A stretch of DNA of 64,000 nucleotides from Pontibacter pudoricolor (GCF_010092985.1 NZ_CP048106.1:744001-808000), one strand, 5' to 3'. Positions 41,622 to 50,421 are shown, counted from the stretch's first letter. The notes: a model not told the origin generated them from the sequence alone. Numbers and translations are program-made.

Positions 41622-42680
41622 ATGGCATTACAAACCGCCTTTATACCTTATACGCTTGATTTTAAGTTTGATGCCCGCACATCGAGGGGCGCTATTTCGC
41701 AGCACCAGGTGTATTTTATTAAAATATGGCACGAAGCTGAACCAACTATAGTTGGCCTGGGCGAATGTGCTCCGCTGGCTGGTTTAAGTATTGATCATCG
41801 GCCTGATCTGGTGCAGAAACTGGAGGCTGTTTGCCAAACTATAAATGCAGGGAAAACTGAAACTTTAAACCTGGATAAACTGGAGTTGCAGGAATGGCCG
41901 GCCATCAGATTTGCTCTGGAAACGGCCTTGCTTGACCTGCAAAACGGGGGAGAGCGGTTGATCTACAGCAATAGTTTCAGCAGCGGGGAAGCAGGCATAC
42001 CGATAAACGGATTGGTTTGGATGGGCGATAAGGATTTTATGCAACAGCAGATTACCCAGAAACTTACCCAGGGCTATAGTTGCCTCAAGCTTAAAATTGG
42101 CGGGCTGGACTTTACCACCGAACTGGAAATTCTGCAAAGCATACGCGAAACCGCCTCCGAAAAAGACCTAACGATACGAGTAGATGCCAATGGCGCTTTT
42201 GCCCCCGACGAAGCCTTTAAGAAACTGGAACGGCTGGCTAAATACAACATCCATAGTATAGAGCAGCCTATAAAACAAAGTCAGTGGAAAGCGATGGCGG
42301 AACTATGTGCTTATACACCCGTTCCTATTGCGCTTGACGAAGAACTGATCGGGGTGCAGGCACCAGCTAAACAAACAGAACTGCTGGAAACTATAAAACC
42401 GCAATACATCATCTTAAAACCTACCCTGGTTGGTGGCCTGCAGAAAAGCGCCGATTGGATAGAACTCGCTGAAGAACGAACTATAGGCTGGTGGATGACC
42501 TCGGCACTTGAATCAAATATCGGGTTAAATGCAATAAGCCAGTTTACTGCAAACTATAGCCTTGAGATGCCGCAGGGTCTTGGAACCGGCCAACTATACC
42601 ATAACAACATTTCCTCGCCATTAGAGATAGAGCAAGGCAAGCTCTGGTACCGCAGAAAGCAGGAGTGGGGCCAGCTATAG
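41622..42680 (+). CDS. menC: o-Succinylbenzoate synthase (enolase superfamily)
   Basis: 352 residues from the ATG at 41622 (MALQTAFIPYTLDFKFDART); the frame continues up to 41502 but that part is not homologous. Catalytic residues of the MR/MLE enolase group are present: K-x-K in SCLKLKIGGLDF, metal Asp in RVDANGAFAPDE, Glu in HSIEQPIKQS, Asp-Glu in IALDEELIG and the second Lys in QYIILKPTLVGGL. It dehydrates SHCHC in menaquinone synthesis. A dipeptide epimerase is a weaker option; the KPTLVGGL and TSALESNIGLNAI segments favour MenC. Converges with the sirtuin gene. Confidence 0.88.
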   Translation: MALQTAFIPYTLDFKFDARTSRGAISQHQVYFIKIWHEAEPTIVGLGECAPLAGLSIDHRPDLVQKLEAVCQTINAGKTETLNLDKLELQEWPAIRFALETALLDLQNGGERLIYSNSFSSGEAGIPINGLVWMGDKDFMQQQITQKLTQGYSCLKLKIGGLDFTTELEILQSIRETASEKDLTIRVDANGAFAPDEAFKKLERLAKYNIHSIEQPIKQSQWKAMAELCAYTPVPIALDEELIGVQAPAKQTELLETIKPQYIILKPTLVGGLQKSADWIELAEERTIGWWMTSALESNIGLNAISQFTANYSLEMPQGLGTGQLYHNNISSPLEIEQGKLWYRRKQEWGQL

Positions 42681-42692
42681 TTGCACCCGAAA

Positions 42693-43388
42693 CTATACGT
42701 ATTTTTCGAGAAGCAGCTGCTTTACTTTTTCCATGCCGGTGCTGGCTTTGTCTTCTATCAGGTGCAGGTTGTGGCGCTTTCTTACAGATGGCAGTTTCGG
42801 GTCTACCACTATAACAGGTACATCATCAGGCACCAGATCTACCAGTCCGGCGGCCGGGTACACAACCAGCGAGGTACCTACCACCAGGAAAATATCCGCC
42901 TGCAGTGTTTCATCCATTGCATTTTCCATCATGGGCACAGGTTCGCCAAACCATACAATGTTCGGGCGTAGTTGCGAGCCTCGTTCACATTTATCTCCTT
43001 TTTTCAGTTCCCAGCCTTCTATTTTATAGACCAGCTTTTCATCTAACGTGCTCCGGCTTTCAAACAATTTTCCATGCAGATGCATCACATTGGTAGAGCC
43101 GGCCCGTTCATGCAGGTCATCCACGTTCTGGGTTATAATGCGTACATCAAAGTACTTTTCAAGCTCGGCAAGAAGAATGTGTCCAGGGTTAGGTTTAACC
43201 GTGTGGGCATTTTTACGACGCTGATTATAAAACTCCAGTACCAGCTCCGGGTTTTTGCGCCAGCCTTGTGGCGTGGCTACTTCCATTACATCGTACCCTT
43301 CCCACAGTCCGTCGGCATCCCTAAAGGTTGCAATTCCGCTTTCGGAGCTAATACCTGCCCCTGTAAGTACTATCAGTTTTTTCTTCAT
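42693..43388 (-). CDS. NAD-dependent deacylase, sirtuin, zinc cysteines absent
   Basis: 231 residues. SIR2 core: VLTGAGISSESGIATFRDAD, GLWEGYDVMEVATPQGW, RIITQNVDDLHERAGS, and the catalytic His in VMHLHGKLFESRS, then FGEPVPMMENAM and VVGTSLVVYPAAGL. The region that normally has CxxC...CxxC zinc ligands holds a single Cys (GDKCERGSQLRP), so no tetracysteine zinc site can form. This form is known from other Bacteroidota sirtuins (class III-like), as I recall. It removes acyl groups from lysine, with Tyr/Arg selectivity for succinyl groups not evident. Confidence 0.9.
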   Translation of the reverse strand: MKKKLIVLTGAGISSESGIATFRDADGLWEGYDVMEVATPQGWRKNPELVLEFYNQRRKNAHTVKPNPGHILLAELEKYFDVRIITQNVDDLHERAGSTNVMHLHGKLFESRSTLDEKLVYKIEGWELKKGDKCERGSQLRPNIVWFGEPVPMMENAMDETLQADIFLVVGTSLVVYPAAGLVDLVPDDVPVIVVDPKLPSVRKRHNLHLIEDKASTGMEKVKQLLLEKYV

Positions 43389-43780
43389 GGGAATAAAATC
43401 TTGCGTCTGTTATTACAGGCAAAATTAAATCTTAATGCCTATAGTAGACTATACGATGAACATTTTATAGTTGGCCTTCAGGTTTATAGGCTATTGTGTA
43501 TTATTTCCTTAAAAGGCCAGGTGTAAAGATTATAAGTTCTTGTGATATAGCTGTTTTAAAATATAGTTAGTTTCTAATGTTTGTAATTATTTTAATATGA
43601 ATACTTGCATTTTTAAATACCTCCTTTTAAATTGCAGTACATCTTCGGAAAAAAATTAAATTATTTAAAGTGATTTTAAGGCCTCAAAGAAGTTTCGCTA
43701 TGTTGGAATTATACTTGCAAAAGATGGGTTTAGACTGGCATACTTCTTGGTTTAATCAGTATAAACTTAACTTTTAGCCA
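43389..43780. other. Gene-free AT-rich gap
   Basis: No coding frame is supported on either strand. The region holds several CTATAG and TATAGTT motifs (43439-43490), an AT-rich run at 43550-43680, and TATACTTG at 43710-43717, which is one base off the TAnnTTTG box for the small membrane protein gene. Confidence 0.5.
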
Positions 43781-44026
43781 ATGTTAGACCTTCTGAATTT
43801 TGTTGCCCTCTCTGGTGTTTTTAACGTTCTGTTCTTCTGGTACGCCTCTACCAAAATGAAATCTAAAGCAGATCCGGTTAAGACCCTGGTAGTGTCGTTT
43901 GTATTTTCTATTCCACTTAGCTTTTTGCTGATTGGCGTGTACACGACCATGCTGATCTATGCAGCAAAGACCGGTGCCAACGAAGATGCCATGTGGGAAT
44001 ACATGGAACAAGAAGAATTACAGTAG
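43781..44026 (+). CDS. Small two-helix membrane protein
   Basis: 81 residues with helices at about 4-23 (LLNFVALSGVFNVLFFWYAS) and 36-62 (LVVSFVFSIPLSFLLIGVYT), a short basic loop between (TKMKSKADPVK) and an acidic tail (NEDAMWEYMEQEELQ). N and C termini are probably on the same side. No family is recognised. A long upstream AT-rich gap and a strong terminator directly after it argue that it is a real single-gene transcript. Confidence 0.7.
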   Translation: MLDLLNFVALSGVFNVLFFWYASTKMKSKADPVKTLVVSFVFSIPLSFLLIGVYTTMLIYAAKTGANEDAMWEYMEQEELQ

Positions 44027-44084
44027 TCTAAGCTTTTCGTTACCAATATCCATTCAACTCTACAAGTTAGTTTTATAAAAGACC

Positions 44085-44120
44085 TCAAAGCGACAGCCTC
44101 TAAAAGCTGTCGCTTTTTTT
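44085..44120 (+). terminator. Terminator of the small membrane protein gene
   Basis: GCGACAGC (44090-44097) and GCTGTCGC (44106-44113) form a perfect 8-base stem with a T8 run after it. Confidence 0.9.
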
Positions 44121-44436
44121 TGTGGTATAGATATATAGTTCGTTTTTTTCCCAGCTGGGAAGTTTCAGTTTGCGTGTAGGGTGCAGGTATTCGTTTTATA
44201 GTTACTGTTGTCCAGCCACCCCAACTCCTCCTTGCTTAAGGAGGGGAGCTTTTCTGCAACTACTCCCTACTTTGTCATCCTGAAAGGATCTTGATGGAAG
44301 GAAGACAGGCTGTATAGTTTCAGCTGTAGTTCTATAGTTGCCTTTTGACACACCCTATTGAGCGCTGCTCGCAAGCTTCGAACTCCCGTTCTTACTTTTC
44401 CTCAAGGGGACAATAATGTTATTACTTTATGTCCTT

Positions 44437-44558
44437 GCCCTCGCTCGCGTCCCGCGAGTGTGAGTTACCTGCGGACTCTGGCCGCTTTAACCTGTGCCTG
44501 AGGCACAAGTGGCGGGACGCCACTAAGTAGCTCACACTCGTGGGGCGCGAGCGAGGGC
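44437..44558. repeat. Large cruciform-type palindrome, 28-base arms
   Basis: Arms 44437-44464 and 44531-44558 match as complements at 26 of 28 positions. Inside are two perfect hairpins, GTGCC-TGA-GGCAC (44494-44506) and GTGGCG-GGA-CGCCAC (44509-44523). The arms start with GCCCTCGCTCGCG and end with GAGTGTGAG. Single copy in the window; no open frame. Confidence 0.7.
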
Positions 44559-44715
44559 GAATAAAAGAATGAAACGGCCCTGTATTCAAGGAGACCCTTC
44601 TGCAAAGCTATAGTTTAAGCCATATTTCTATAGTTGCGGTTTTAACCCACCCCTGCCCCTCCCAAGAGGGGAATTTGGGCTATAGTTTAAGCTTAGCTAT
44701 AGTTCTATAGTTAAA

Positions 44716-45024
44716 GACCCGGATCGGACAGGTCGCGACCTGTCCCTACGGAACTACTACCACGATAAGGCGATGCAACTATAGTTTCTCAAGCAAACTA
44801 TAGTTTAGCTATCGAACTGATCACAGTCTTTGGGTTGAGCGCCTTTGCTTTGTTGCGGTGCCGTCAGGCAACCCGAGGCACGAGGGTAGCAAGAAAGCAG
44901 CAGCGCGATGCCCGAAGACGGGGCCTCCCGGCCGTGAGGGCACCAAAGCCAAATTGAAACGATTGGTAAGTAAAGCTCCCAGGATTGAAGAAGGCTATGA
45001 AAGAAAAGGCTTGTTTCAGGTTGC
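44716..45024 (-). repeat. Structured intergenic repeat A, copy A3
   Basis: Reverse orientation. Core 44809-44950. Same fold as the others: TGCTTT-C-TTGC against GCAA-C-AAAGCA, hairpin ACCC with loop TCGTGCCTC and GGGT, hairpin TGCC-TGAC-GGCA. The 20-base palindrome is at 44726-44745, 63 bases from the core. Confidence 0.75.
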
Positions 45025-45135
45025 AACTATAGCAAACTATAGAACTCAGATTTCTCACGTTTTTCGAAATGACAATAAAGTGTAAATCGAACAATAGGAC
45101 ATACAAAATCAATTAGGCTGCACCCATGATGACAA

Positions 45136-46467
45136 TTACGATAATATGTTTAAAGAATCTCTTTGGATAAGCGTAGTACCATTATACCTGCCATCAACCG
45201 GGCCATTCTCCAGTTTTAAAACACCCCTTGGGCAAACATGCGCACAAATACCACAGCCCACACAAGACGACCGGATAATCGGTTTTCCCTGCTGGGCGTA
45301 CCAGCGTACGTCAATTCCCATCTCGCAGTAGGTGGAGCAATTGCCGCAGGAAATACATTGCCCGCCGTTTGTAGTTATTCTAAAGCGGGAAAGATGTTTT
45401 TGCAGAAGACCTAAGTATGCCGCCATCGGACAGCCAAAACGGCACCACACCCGGTTGCCCAGGATCGGGTAAAAGCCAACACCCACTACACCAGAAAAAA
45501 CAGAACCGATAAAGAAACCATAACTCTTGGAAAAACCACCTGAAAGGTCCCCAAGTAAACTACCGCCAGACCAGGAATTGATCCAGAGCAGGAGTGTGGT
45601 AATGATTACAAACCCGAGGATAGGATAGATGATGGCAACTTCCCACTGCCAGGCCCTTTTGCTTTTGTCGGAGAGTTGACGGTAGGGGTCTCCGGCTGTT
45701 TCGGCAAGACCACCGCAGCCACACACCCATGAACAATACCAGCGCTTGCCGTAGAAGTAGGTTAGCACAGGCGTTGCCAGGAACGTTAAGACAGCTCCCC
45801 AGAAAACCATGAATACCCCTAATGCCTGCCCATTGTCTATCAGGTACCCCACAGTGCCCGGGAAAAGGTAATCGTATTTAAGCGGCCAGAAATAACTGAA
45901 ATAAAACTCCGGTTGGTTAAAGGCCAGCAGTAGCCCAGGCAACAGAAAGGCGAATCCTAACTGAAAGAAAATAACAGAACAAGTACGGATAAGATGATAG
46001 GGGTTATTCCGGTACTTAAGGAGCGCATGCACCCCCATAACCATAACCGCCAGCGTATAGAAAAAACCATACAGAAACCATTGGTCCGAAGGCTTGTGCC
46101 GCAGCCCTTGACTTAACGGTTCCAGAGCAATTATAAGTCCATGCAGCGTATCCGGGAACCAGTAAAGCAGGATATAAAAACTGGTTAAAATGATGCCTAA
46201 AACCCAGGCTGATATACCACGGGCGGTAGCGTCTTTCTGCCAGATTCCGTTATTCTGATGCGCCACATGCTTGGGTAAACGTGAACAAACTATAACCAGT
46301 AAACTGCCTGTGGTTAGCAAACCTATGCCACTTAATCCCCAGACAACGGCATTAATCGTATTTCCTCCTGCTAAAGTAACTGTTAAGCATAACAAGCTGA
46401 TAGCCATCAGGGTAAAGCCAATGTATTTAAAGTAGCTGTAGAATTGCGTTGTAGATGCTTTGTACAT
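45136..46467 (-). CDS. Membrane polyferredoxin, NapH/NosR/CcoG-like
   Basis: 443 residues with about eight membrane helices and cytoplasmic iron-sulfur motifs. A CxxxCxCGG group in WYCSWVCGCGGLAETAG and CRFGCPMAAYLG mark the NapH/NosR-type membrane part; two [4Fe-4S] ferredoxin motifs follow, CISCGNCSTYCEMGIDV and SSCVGCGICAHVCPRGVLKL. It probably moves electrons between quinol and a periplasmic or cytoplasmic partner. It starts 3 bases after the flavin oxidoreductase gene ends, so the two make one electron-transfer unit. Partner oxidase unknown. Confidence 0.85.
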   Translation of the reverse strand: MYKASTTQFYSYFKYIGFTLMAISLLCLTVTLAGGNTINAVVWGLSGIGLLTTGSLLVIVCSRLPKHVAHQNNGIWQKDATARGISAWVLGIILTSFYILLYWFPDTLHGLIIALEPLSQGLRHKPSDQWFLYGFFYTLAVMVMGVHALLKYRNNPYHLIRTCSVIFFQLGFAFLLPGLLLAFNQPEFYFSYFWPLKYDYLFPGTVGYLIDNGQALGVFMVFWGAVLTFLATPVLTYFYGKRWYCSWVCGCGGLAETAGDPYRQLSDKSKRAWQWEVAIIYPILGFVIITTLLLWINSWSGGSLLGDLSGGFSKSYGFFIGSVFSGVVGVGFYPILGNRVWCRFGCPMAAYLGLLQKHLSRFRITTNGGQCISCGNCSTYCEMGIDVRWYAQQGKPIIRSSCVGCGICAHVCPRGVLKLENGPVDGRYNGTTLIQRDSLNILS

Positions 46468-46470
46468 GGC

Positions 46471-47847
46471 TTAACAGTTGTCGGGTGTTTCTGAGAAGAG
46501 GGAAAAGTGCTGGCGTAGTTTCCACCAACCTTGTTGCTTTGCGGGTGCTTGCCTGTCCGGATGCTGCAGGTAATATTGTGTTAAAAGTTCGGGTTCGTAC
46601 CGCTGAAAAAACTCTGAATCGAAGTTAACGGCACTGAGCTGCTCCATTACCTGGTGTATTGTATAGTTCTCTTTTAGCCAGTAATGACACAGGTCATGTC
46701 GGAAGCGGATGCCCAGCAGATTTACACCTTTCAGATTACCGCTTTCGCGCTCATAAAAGAAACGCATGGCTTTACTTTTAGCCGGATGCTCCCAGTAAAG
46801 CGAACTATAGCGTTGCTCATCCCAGGTGTGGGGAACAAAGCCGTAGGTCTGGTACTCAATGTTCAGGAACTTGGCGGAGTTAAACCAGGGGCCACGGATA
46901 TAGGGTTTTCGGTCGCCGGTAAGTACCGCTGCCAGTACTTCGCCGTGTTGCCGGCCGGTATACCAGAGTTGTTCCAGTGCCGGTTCTCCGGGTGCAGGTT
47001 CCTTAAACTGGGCGCAGTCCCCAATGGCATAAACATCCTTTATGCTGGTCTCAAAGAAATTGTTTACCAGAATACCTTTACCAAGCTCAATACCAGATGT
47101 TTTTAAAAATTCTATAGTTGGCTTTACACCGGTAGCTATGCCCACAAACTGGCAGGGAATCATTTCTCCGTTTTTTGACTTAACGGCTTTGACCGTACCG
47201 GTTTCGTCACCAAGTATTTCCGCTAATTCATCCTGAAGTTTCAGTTCTATACCACAAGCCAGGATGTGCTGTGTTACCAGTCCGGCCTCCTTCTCAGGCA
47301 GGTTGCTTTGCCAGTACTGTTTCTCACGAACCAGCATGGTTACCTGTATGCCTTTGCTTTGCAGCATTTCCGCCATTTCAATTCCTATCAGTCCGCCGCC
47401 AACTATAACTGCCTGTTTTATGCCGTTGGTCTGCTGTTGCATCAGCTCCAGGTCCTGTAACGTTATTAACCCCTGTACGCCTTTTAGCTGCATACCCGGC
47501 CAGTTATAATATACCGCCGAAGATCCTGTGGCCAACACGAGCTGGTCGTACGTTAGTGGTTCTGAATGCTGTAGTTTTAGTGTTCTTGTTTCAAAATCTA
47601 TCGTTTCTACATAATCATGCAGCTGTTCAATCTTCTGTTCTTTATAGTACCAGTCAGGATACGGAATAATATCCTGGTAGCGCATGTGGCCCATGTACAC
47701 ATACATCAGCGCAGGGCGGGAAAAGTGAGTTGGGGATTCAGCAGAAATAACTGTAATGCGGCAATCGGAGCGTGCGCGTAGCTTCTGTGCCAGTGTAATA
47801 CCGGCTATCCCGTTCCCAATCACTACTACATGTTTGTCGTGCTGCAT
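46471..47847 (-). CDS. Pyridine-nucleotide/FAD oxidoreductase paired with the polyferredoxin
   Basis: 458 residues. Two dinucleotide folds: FAD site KHVVVIGNGIAGITLAQKLR at the N-terminus and NAD(P) site QAVIVGGGLIGIEMAEMLQS at about 145-165, with the FAD-closing motif VYAIGDCAQFKEP. Related to the N-terminal reductase part of NirB and to rubredoxin reductases. The last 120 residues (WFNSAKFLNIEYQTYGFVPH and on) are a family-specific end. Operon with the downstream iron-sulfur protein, reading across a 3-base gap. Confidence 0.87.
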   Translation of the reverse strand: MQHDKHVVVIGNGIAGITLAQKLRARSDCRITVISAESPTHFSRPALMYVYMGHMRYQDIIPYPDWYYKEQKIEQLHDYVETIDFETRTLKLQHSEPLTYDQLVLATGSSAVYYNWPGMQLKGVQGLITLQDLELMQQQTNGIKQAVIVGGGLIGIEMAEMLQSKGIQVTMLVREKQYWQSNLPEKEAGLVTQHILACGIELKLQDELAEILGDETGTVKAVKSKNGEMIPCQFVGIATGVKPTIEFLKTSGIELGKGILVNNFFETSIKDVYAIGDCAQFKEPAPGEPALEQLWYTGRQHGEVLAAVLTGDRKPYIRGPWFNSAKFLNIEYQTYGFVPHTWDEQRYSSLYWEHPAKSKAMRFFYERESGNLKGVNLLGIRFRHDLCHYWLKENYTIHQVMEQLSAVNFDSEFFQRYEPELLTQYYLQHPDRQAPAKQQGWWKLRQHFSLFSETPDNC

Positions 47848-48017
47848 GTGCTTTACTTCCGGCTCAGGTTAAAAATTTGGTCCGGACTTATAGTTATAAC
47901 GTTTCCAGAGCAGATCAAATATAAGTTAAATTGATTTAAGCGTGCGGAGGATCGAGAGAAGAAACTTAAACAGGTAGAGGTAAGCTATCGTTTGTCTTAG
48001 GGTAACATAACAAAAAA

Positions 48018-48046
48018 GGCCGGAACAATGTCCCGGCCCCTGTTTT
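48018..48046 (-). terminator. Terminator after the hydrophilic 76-residue gene
   Basis: GGCCGG (48018-48023) and CCGGCC (48033-48038) form the stem with extra inner pairs; the minus strand ends in TTTTTTG. TTTTTATAGTT lies on the other side. Confidence 0.75.
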
Positions 48047-48058
48047 TATAGTTCATTC

Positions 48059-48289
48059 TTAATGACTGCCGGCGCTGCTGCCAATATCATTGCCACCGTC
48101 CTGCACATCAGCACTGCCACGGCTACCGCTTTTACGCGATGGCGCACCGCCAACTTCGCCTTTCATAATACTATCGTTGTCCACATCTTCCTTCTCACCT
48201 GTCGGGTTTATATTAGGGACTTTGCCGGCCTTATTTACCGGCTTATTCAGGTTCTCGTTTTTTAGTCTGTCTTTATTTTTATCGTTCAT
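48059..48289 (-). CDS. Small hydrophilic disordered protein
   Basis: 76 residues, no Cys, no Trp, almost no hydrophobic residue. It is Asp/Gly/Ser/Asn/Lys-rich (MNDKNKDRLKNENLNKPVNK, MKGEVGGAPSRKSGSRGSAD) with a Gly/Ser end. The composition resembles stress-type hydrophilins. It is the third-strand neighbour of three larger disordered proteins and has its own terminator, which supports that it is expressed. Start at 48289 has no Shine-Dalgarno. No domain found. Confidence 0.6.
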   Translation of the reverse strand: MNDKNKDRLKNENLNKPVNKAGKVPNINPTGEKEDVDNDSIMKGEVGGAPSRKSGSRGSADVQDGGNDIGSSAGSH

Positions 48290-48334
48290 AGTCTTCGTTG
48301 TTTTCAGTTATAGTTGGGGCAATAGTGCCTGTTA

Positions 48335-48970
48335 TTAATAGCGTTCATAGTTGTCGCGGTCGTTCCGGTTGTTATGCTGCCGGCGCTCGTTACCAGCCTC
48401 AGGGTGGCGGCTAGTATAGTTACCGTGATAGCTGCGTCTGTGTCCGGTTAGGGGGTTGTAATAGCGGTGCTCCTCCCAGTCAGCATTCCATTCGCCATCG
48501 TAACCAACACTCAGCGACCCAGCCATGTTGCCATAGTTTTCGTCGCGGGTGCGGGGCCTGTAACGATCAGGGTCATAGTTTCCCTCAAAGTTTCCGAACA
48601 CGCTTCTGGAGCGGTACATGCTTTCAGGTTGGTTGGTTTCTTCATCCTGCCAGTAGCCCTGCTCATACCGGTTGCCATAGTTGTAAGGTACTCGTCCCTG
48701 GTTACGGTCGCGGCGTGGTGCACGGGTATTGTAATTGTTTAAATTCTGCTCCCTGTTCTCAAGCTCAGGTCTTCGCTCGTAGGTCCGCGGACTTTCGTGC
48801 CGTTCTTCGCGCTCTCTAAAACCGTTGTATGTGGTCTCGTTGTGATGAGGGCTGTCATTATCGAAGCGGTAAGAACCCCTAAACACATCCTGATCTATCG
48901 GGCGCTCATCGCCGCGGTAATGATTTCTGTAGTCGGTGTATCCTGTATTATACCAATCGTTTCCTTCCAT
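48335..48970 (-). CDS. Arg/Tyr/Asn-rich disordered protein, no Lys or Cys
   Basis: 211 residues with no Lys and no Cys at all. It is built from Arg, Tyr, Asn, Asp, Glu, Gly, for example DYRNHYRGDERP, RDRNQGRVPYNYGNRYEQGY and REREERHESPRTYERRPELE. There is one ordered-looking spot, SLSVGYDGEWNADWEEHRYY then NPLTGHRRSYHGNY. No signal peptide or membrane helix. Arginine-tyrosine sticker proteins of this sort condense with RNA in eukaryotes; that is an analogy. It faces the two related genes at 49113 and 49873 across a 142-base divergent region. Confidence 0.7.
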   Translation of the reverse strand: MEGNDWYNTGYTDYRNHYRGDERPIDQDVFRGSYRFDNDSPHHNETTYNGFREREERHESPRTYERRPELENREQNLNNYNTRAPRRDRNQGRVPYNYGNRYEQGYWQDEETNQPESMYRSRSVFGNFEGNYDPDRYRPRTRDENYGNMAGSLSVGYDGEWNADWEEHRYYNPLTGHRRSYHGNYTSRHPEAGNERRQHNNRNDRDNYERY

Positions 48971-49112
48971 AGCATTTAATTCATTAGTGATACTATTTAT
49001 AACGGCTGAAAACGCCTATGGTTAAGGTATTTATAGAACTATAGCTGTACGGCTAATTAATCTAAACACGCTGACCTGCCGTAAAACTAAGCGAACAAAT
49101 TAACCAACAACT

Positions 49113-49802
49113 ATGAGAAACAGACGAGAGAATGACCAGCGCGATTTCCAGAATGATGTAGAACCACGCTGGCTGCACGGCAACCACGGTAATAATTCAG
49201 ACAGAGGAAACTATAGAATTGATTCTCATTTTAACCGCGGAAGAGGGGAATACGACGAAGATTATCTCGACAATGCCTCTTTTAATTCCAGTGCCGAGCA
49301 GAATTATAACTATACGGAGGGCCTTTTTCAGCCAGGAGGGGCGCAGTATGCCGGCGAAGACTTTACAAACCATCGCCGCCGCAGAAGATCTGATAACTTG
49401 TATGGCATGAGCTACACCAAAGACGATGGCTATAATTCCGGCCGCCATTACGATCCGCGAGCCAGCTATAAAAATTCGGATTACAGCGACCTGCGCAGAA
49501 ACAGTGAGCCACGAGACCTGAGCCGGGAACAGGACGAGCGTTTCGGGCATGATGTAAGCCGTGGCAGCAGAGGAGATTACCTGGGCCATGCCTCTATGGG
49601 GGATTACGAATCATACAGAAGAAATGAACGCTTTGACCCTCGTTATGATAATGATTACAGTGGCGGTTTTGCCGGCCGTAATTACTCCGAAGGAGAATCG
49701 CACTATGGCGAGGGCAGCTACTACAGCAACTTAGACCGCTGGAGAGGCGAACAGGCCCGGAACCAACAACAAAGCGGTAAAAGAACCAGGTCTAAGCATT
49801 AA
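49113..49802 (+). CDS. Arg/Tyr/Asn-rich disordered protein
   Basis: 229 residues, no Cys and only four Lys, three of them in the last 60 residues. It is Arg/Tyr/Asp/Gly/Ser/Asn-rich (MRNRRENDQRDFQNDVEPRW, NHGNNSDRGNYRIDSHFNRG) with repeated short units such as RxxYxxxYD, DYSDLRRN and YESYRRNERFDPRY. No hydrophobic core or signal peptide. The style, not the sequence, matches the proteins at 48335 and 49873. It sits 71 bases before the second plus-strand gene, probably the same operon. Function unknown. Confidence 0.7.
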   Translation: MRNRRENDQRDFQNDVEPRWLHGNHGNNSDRGNYRIDSHFNRGRGEYDEDYLDNASFNSSAEQNYNYTEGLFQPGGAQYAGEDFTNHRRRRRSDNLYGMSYTKDDGYNSGRHYDPRASYKNSDYSDLRRNSEPRDLSREQDERFGHDVSRGSRGDYLGHASMGDYESYRRNERFDPRYDNDYSGGFAGRNYSEGESHYGEGSYYSNLDRWRGEQARNQQQSGKRTRSKH

Positions 49803-49872
49803 TAATTTGATTATCTAAATGATGGCATAAAAGCAGAAAGTGTGTTTGTGTCACCTACTAAACTATAAAGTT

Positions 49873-50421
49873 ATGAGACGAAACAACGATATGGATTACG
49901 GAAATTTTGAAAACAACTATAACCGGGAACAGGAAAATGACCGATACGGGCGGAACTATAGCCCGCAGCGGGGCAACTTCCACGAGCAAGGCGAGCAATA
50001 CCGTTCTCCTCAAAACCGGGATAATGGGAGGGGTGGGTATTACCAGCCAACCCGCGAGGATTATTACAACCAGATGTATGACATTGCCAATTACTCCGGT
50101 ATGCCACGCGATGAAGAGTACGGTTTGCCTCACGGCCCTGAAGATGAGCTGATGAACATGAAACCGATGCCGTTACAGGAAGGGCCTTATAACCGGCACC
50201 GGCATTACAACTATAGCTTAGGCTATAACCCGAACTTCGATAACCCCGAAGAAGGTGACATGTACCGCAACTTCGACAGCCGGGGCAACCATGGCTATCG
50301 CCATGATGCTTCCTATGGCAACGAAGATGAATTCAGGGATTTTGGCAACGACCACTATGGTAGCCAGGACTATACAAACCGCCCTCCAAATGATCGGTAC
50401 ACTGATTACGACCGGTATTAA
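49873..50421 (+). CDS. Arg/Tyr/Asn-rich disordered protein
   Basis: 182 residues from the ATG at 49873 (MRRNNDMDYGNFENNYNREQ); the frame starts earlier at 49840 but that adds Cys-rich residues foreign to the rest. One Lys and no Cys. Motifs: GRNYSPQRGNFHEQGEQYRS, DNGRGGYYQPTREDYYNQMY, and a small conserved-looking part YNRHRHYNYSLGYNPNFDNP, comparable with YDGEWNADWEEHRYYNPLTG of the minus-strand protein. Terminator 68 bases downstream. Confidence 0.7.
   Translation: MRRNNDMDYGNFENNYNREQENDRYGRNYSPQRGNFHEQGEQYRSPQNRDNGRGGYYQPTREDYYNQMYDIANYSGMPRDEEYGLPHGPEDELMNMKPMPLQEGPYNRHRHYNYSLGYNPNFDNPEEGDMYRNFDSRGNHGYRHDASYGNEDEFRDFGNDHYGSQDYTNRPPNDRYTDYDRY

Larger units (their letters stand above)
44120..45120. 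repeat. Long intergenic repeat mosaic
   Basis: No gene is supported. Contents: G/C-tract modules in reverse (44210-44250, 44640-44675), a CATCCTGAAAGGATC module (44275-44300), a long imperfect palindrome (44437-44558), repeat A3 in reverse (44716-45024), and an AGATTTCTCACG/TTCGAAATGAC module in reverse (45045-45075). CTATAGTT and AACTATAG spacers lie between nearly all of them. Confidence 0.75.
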
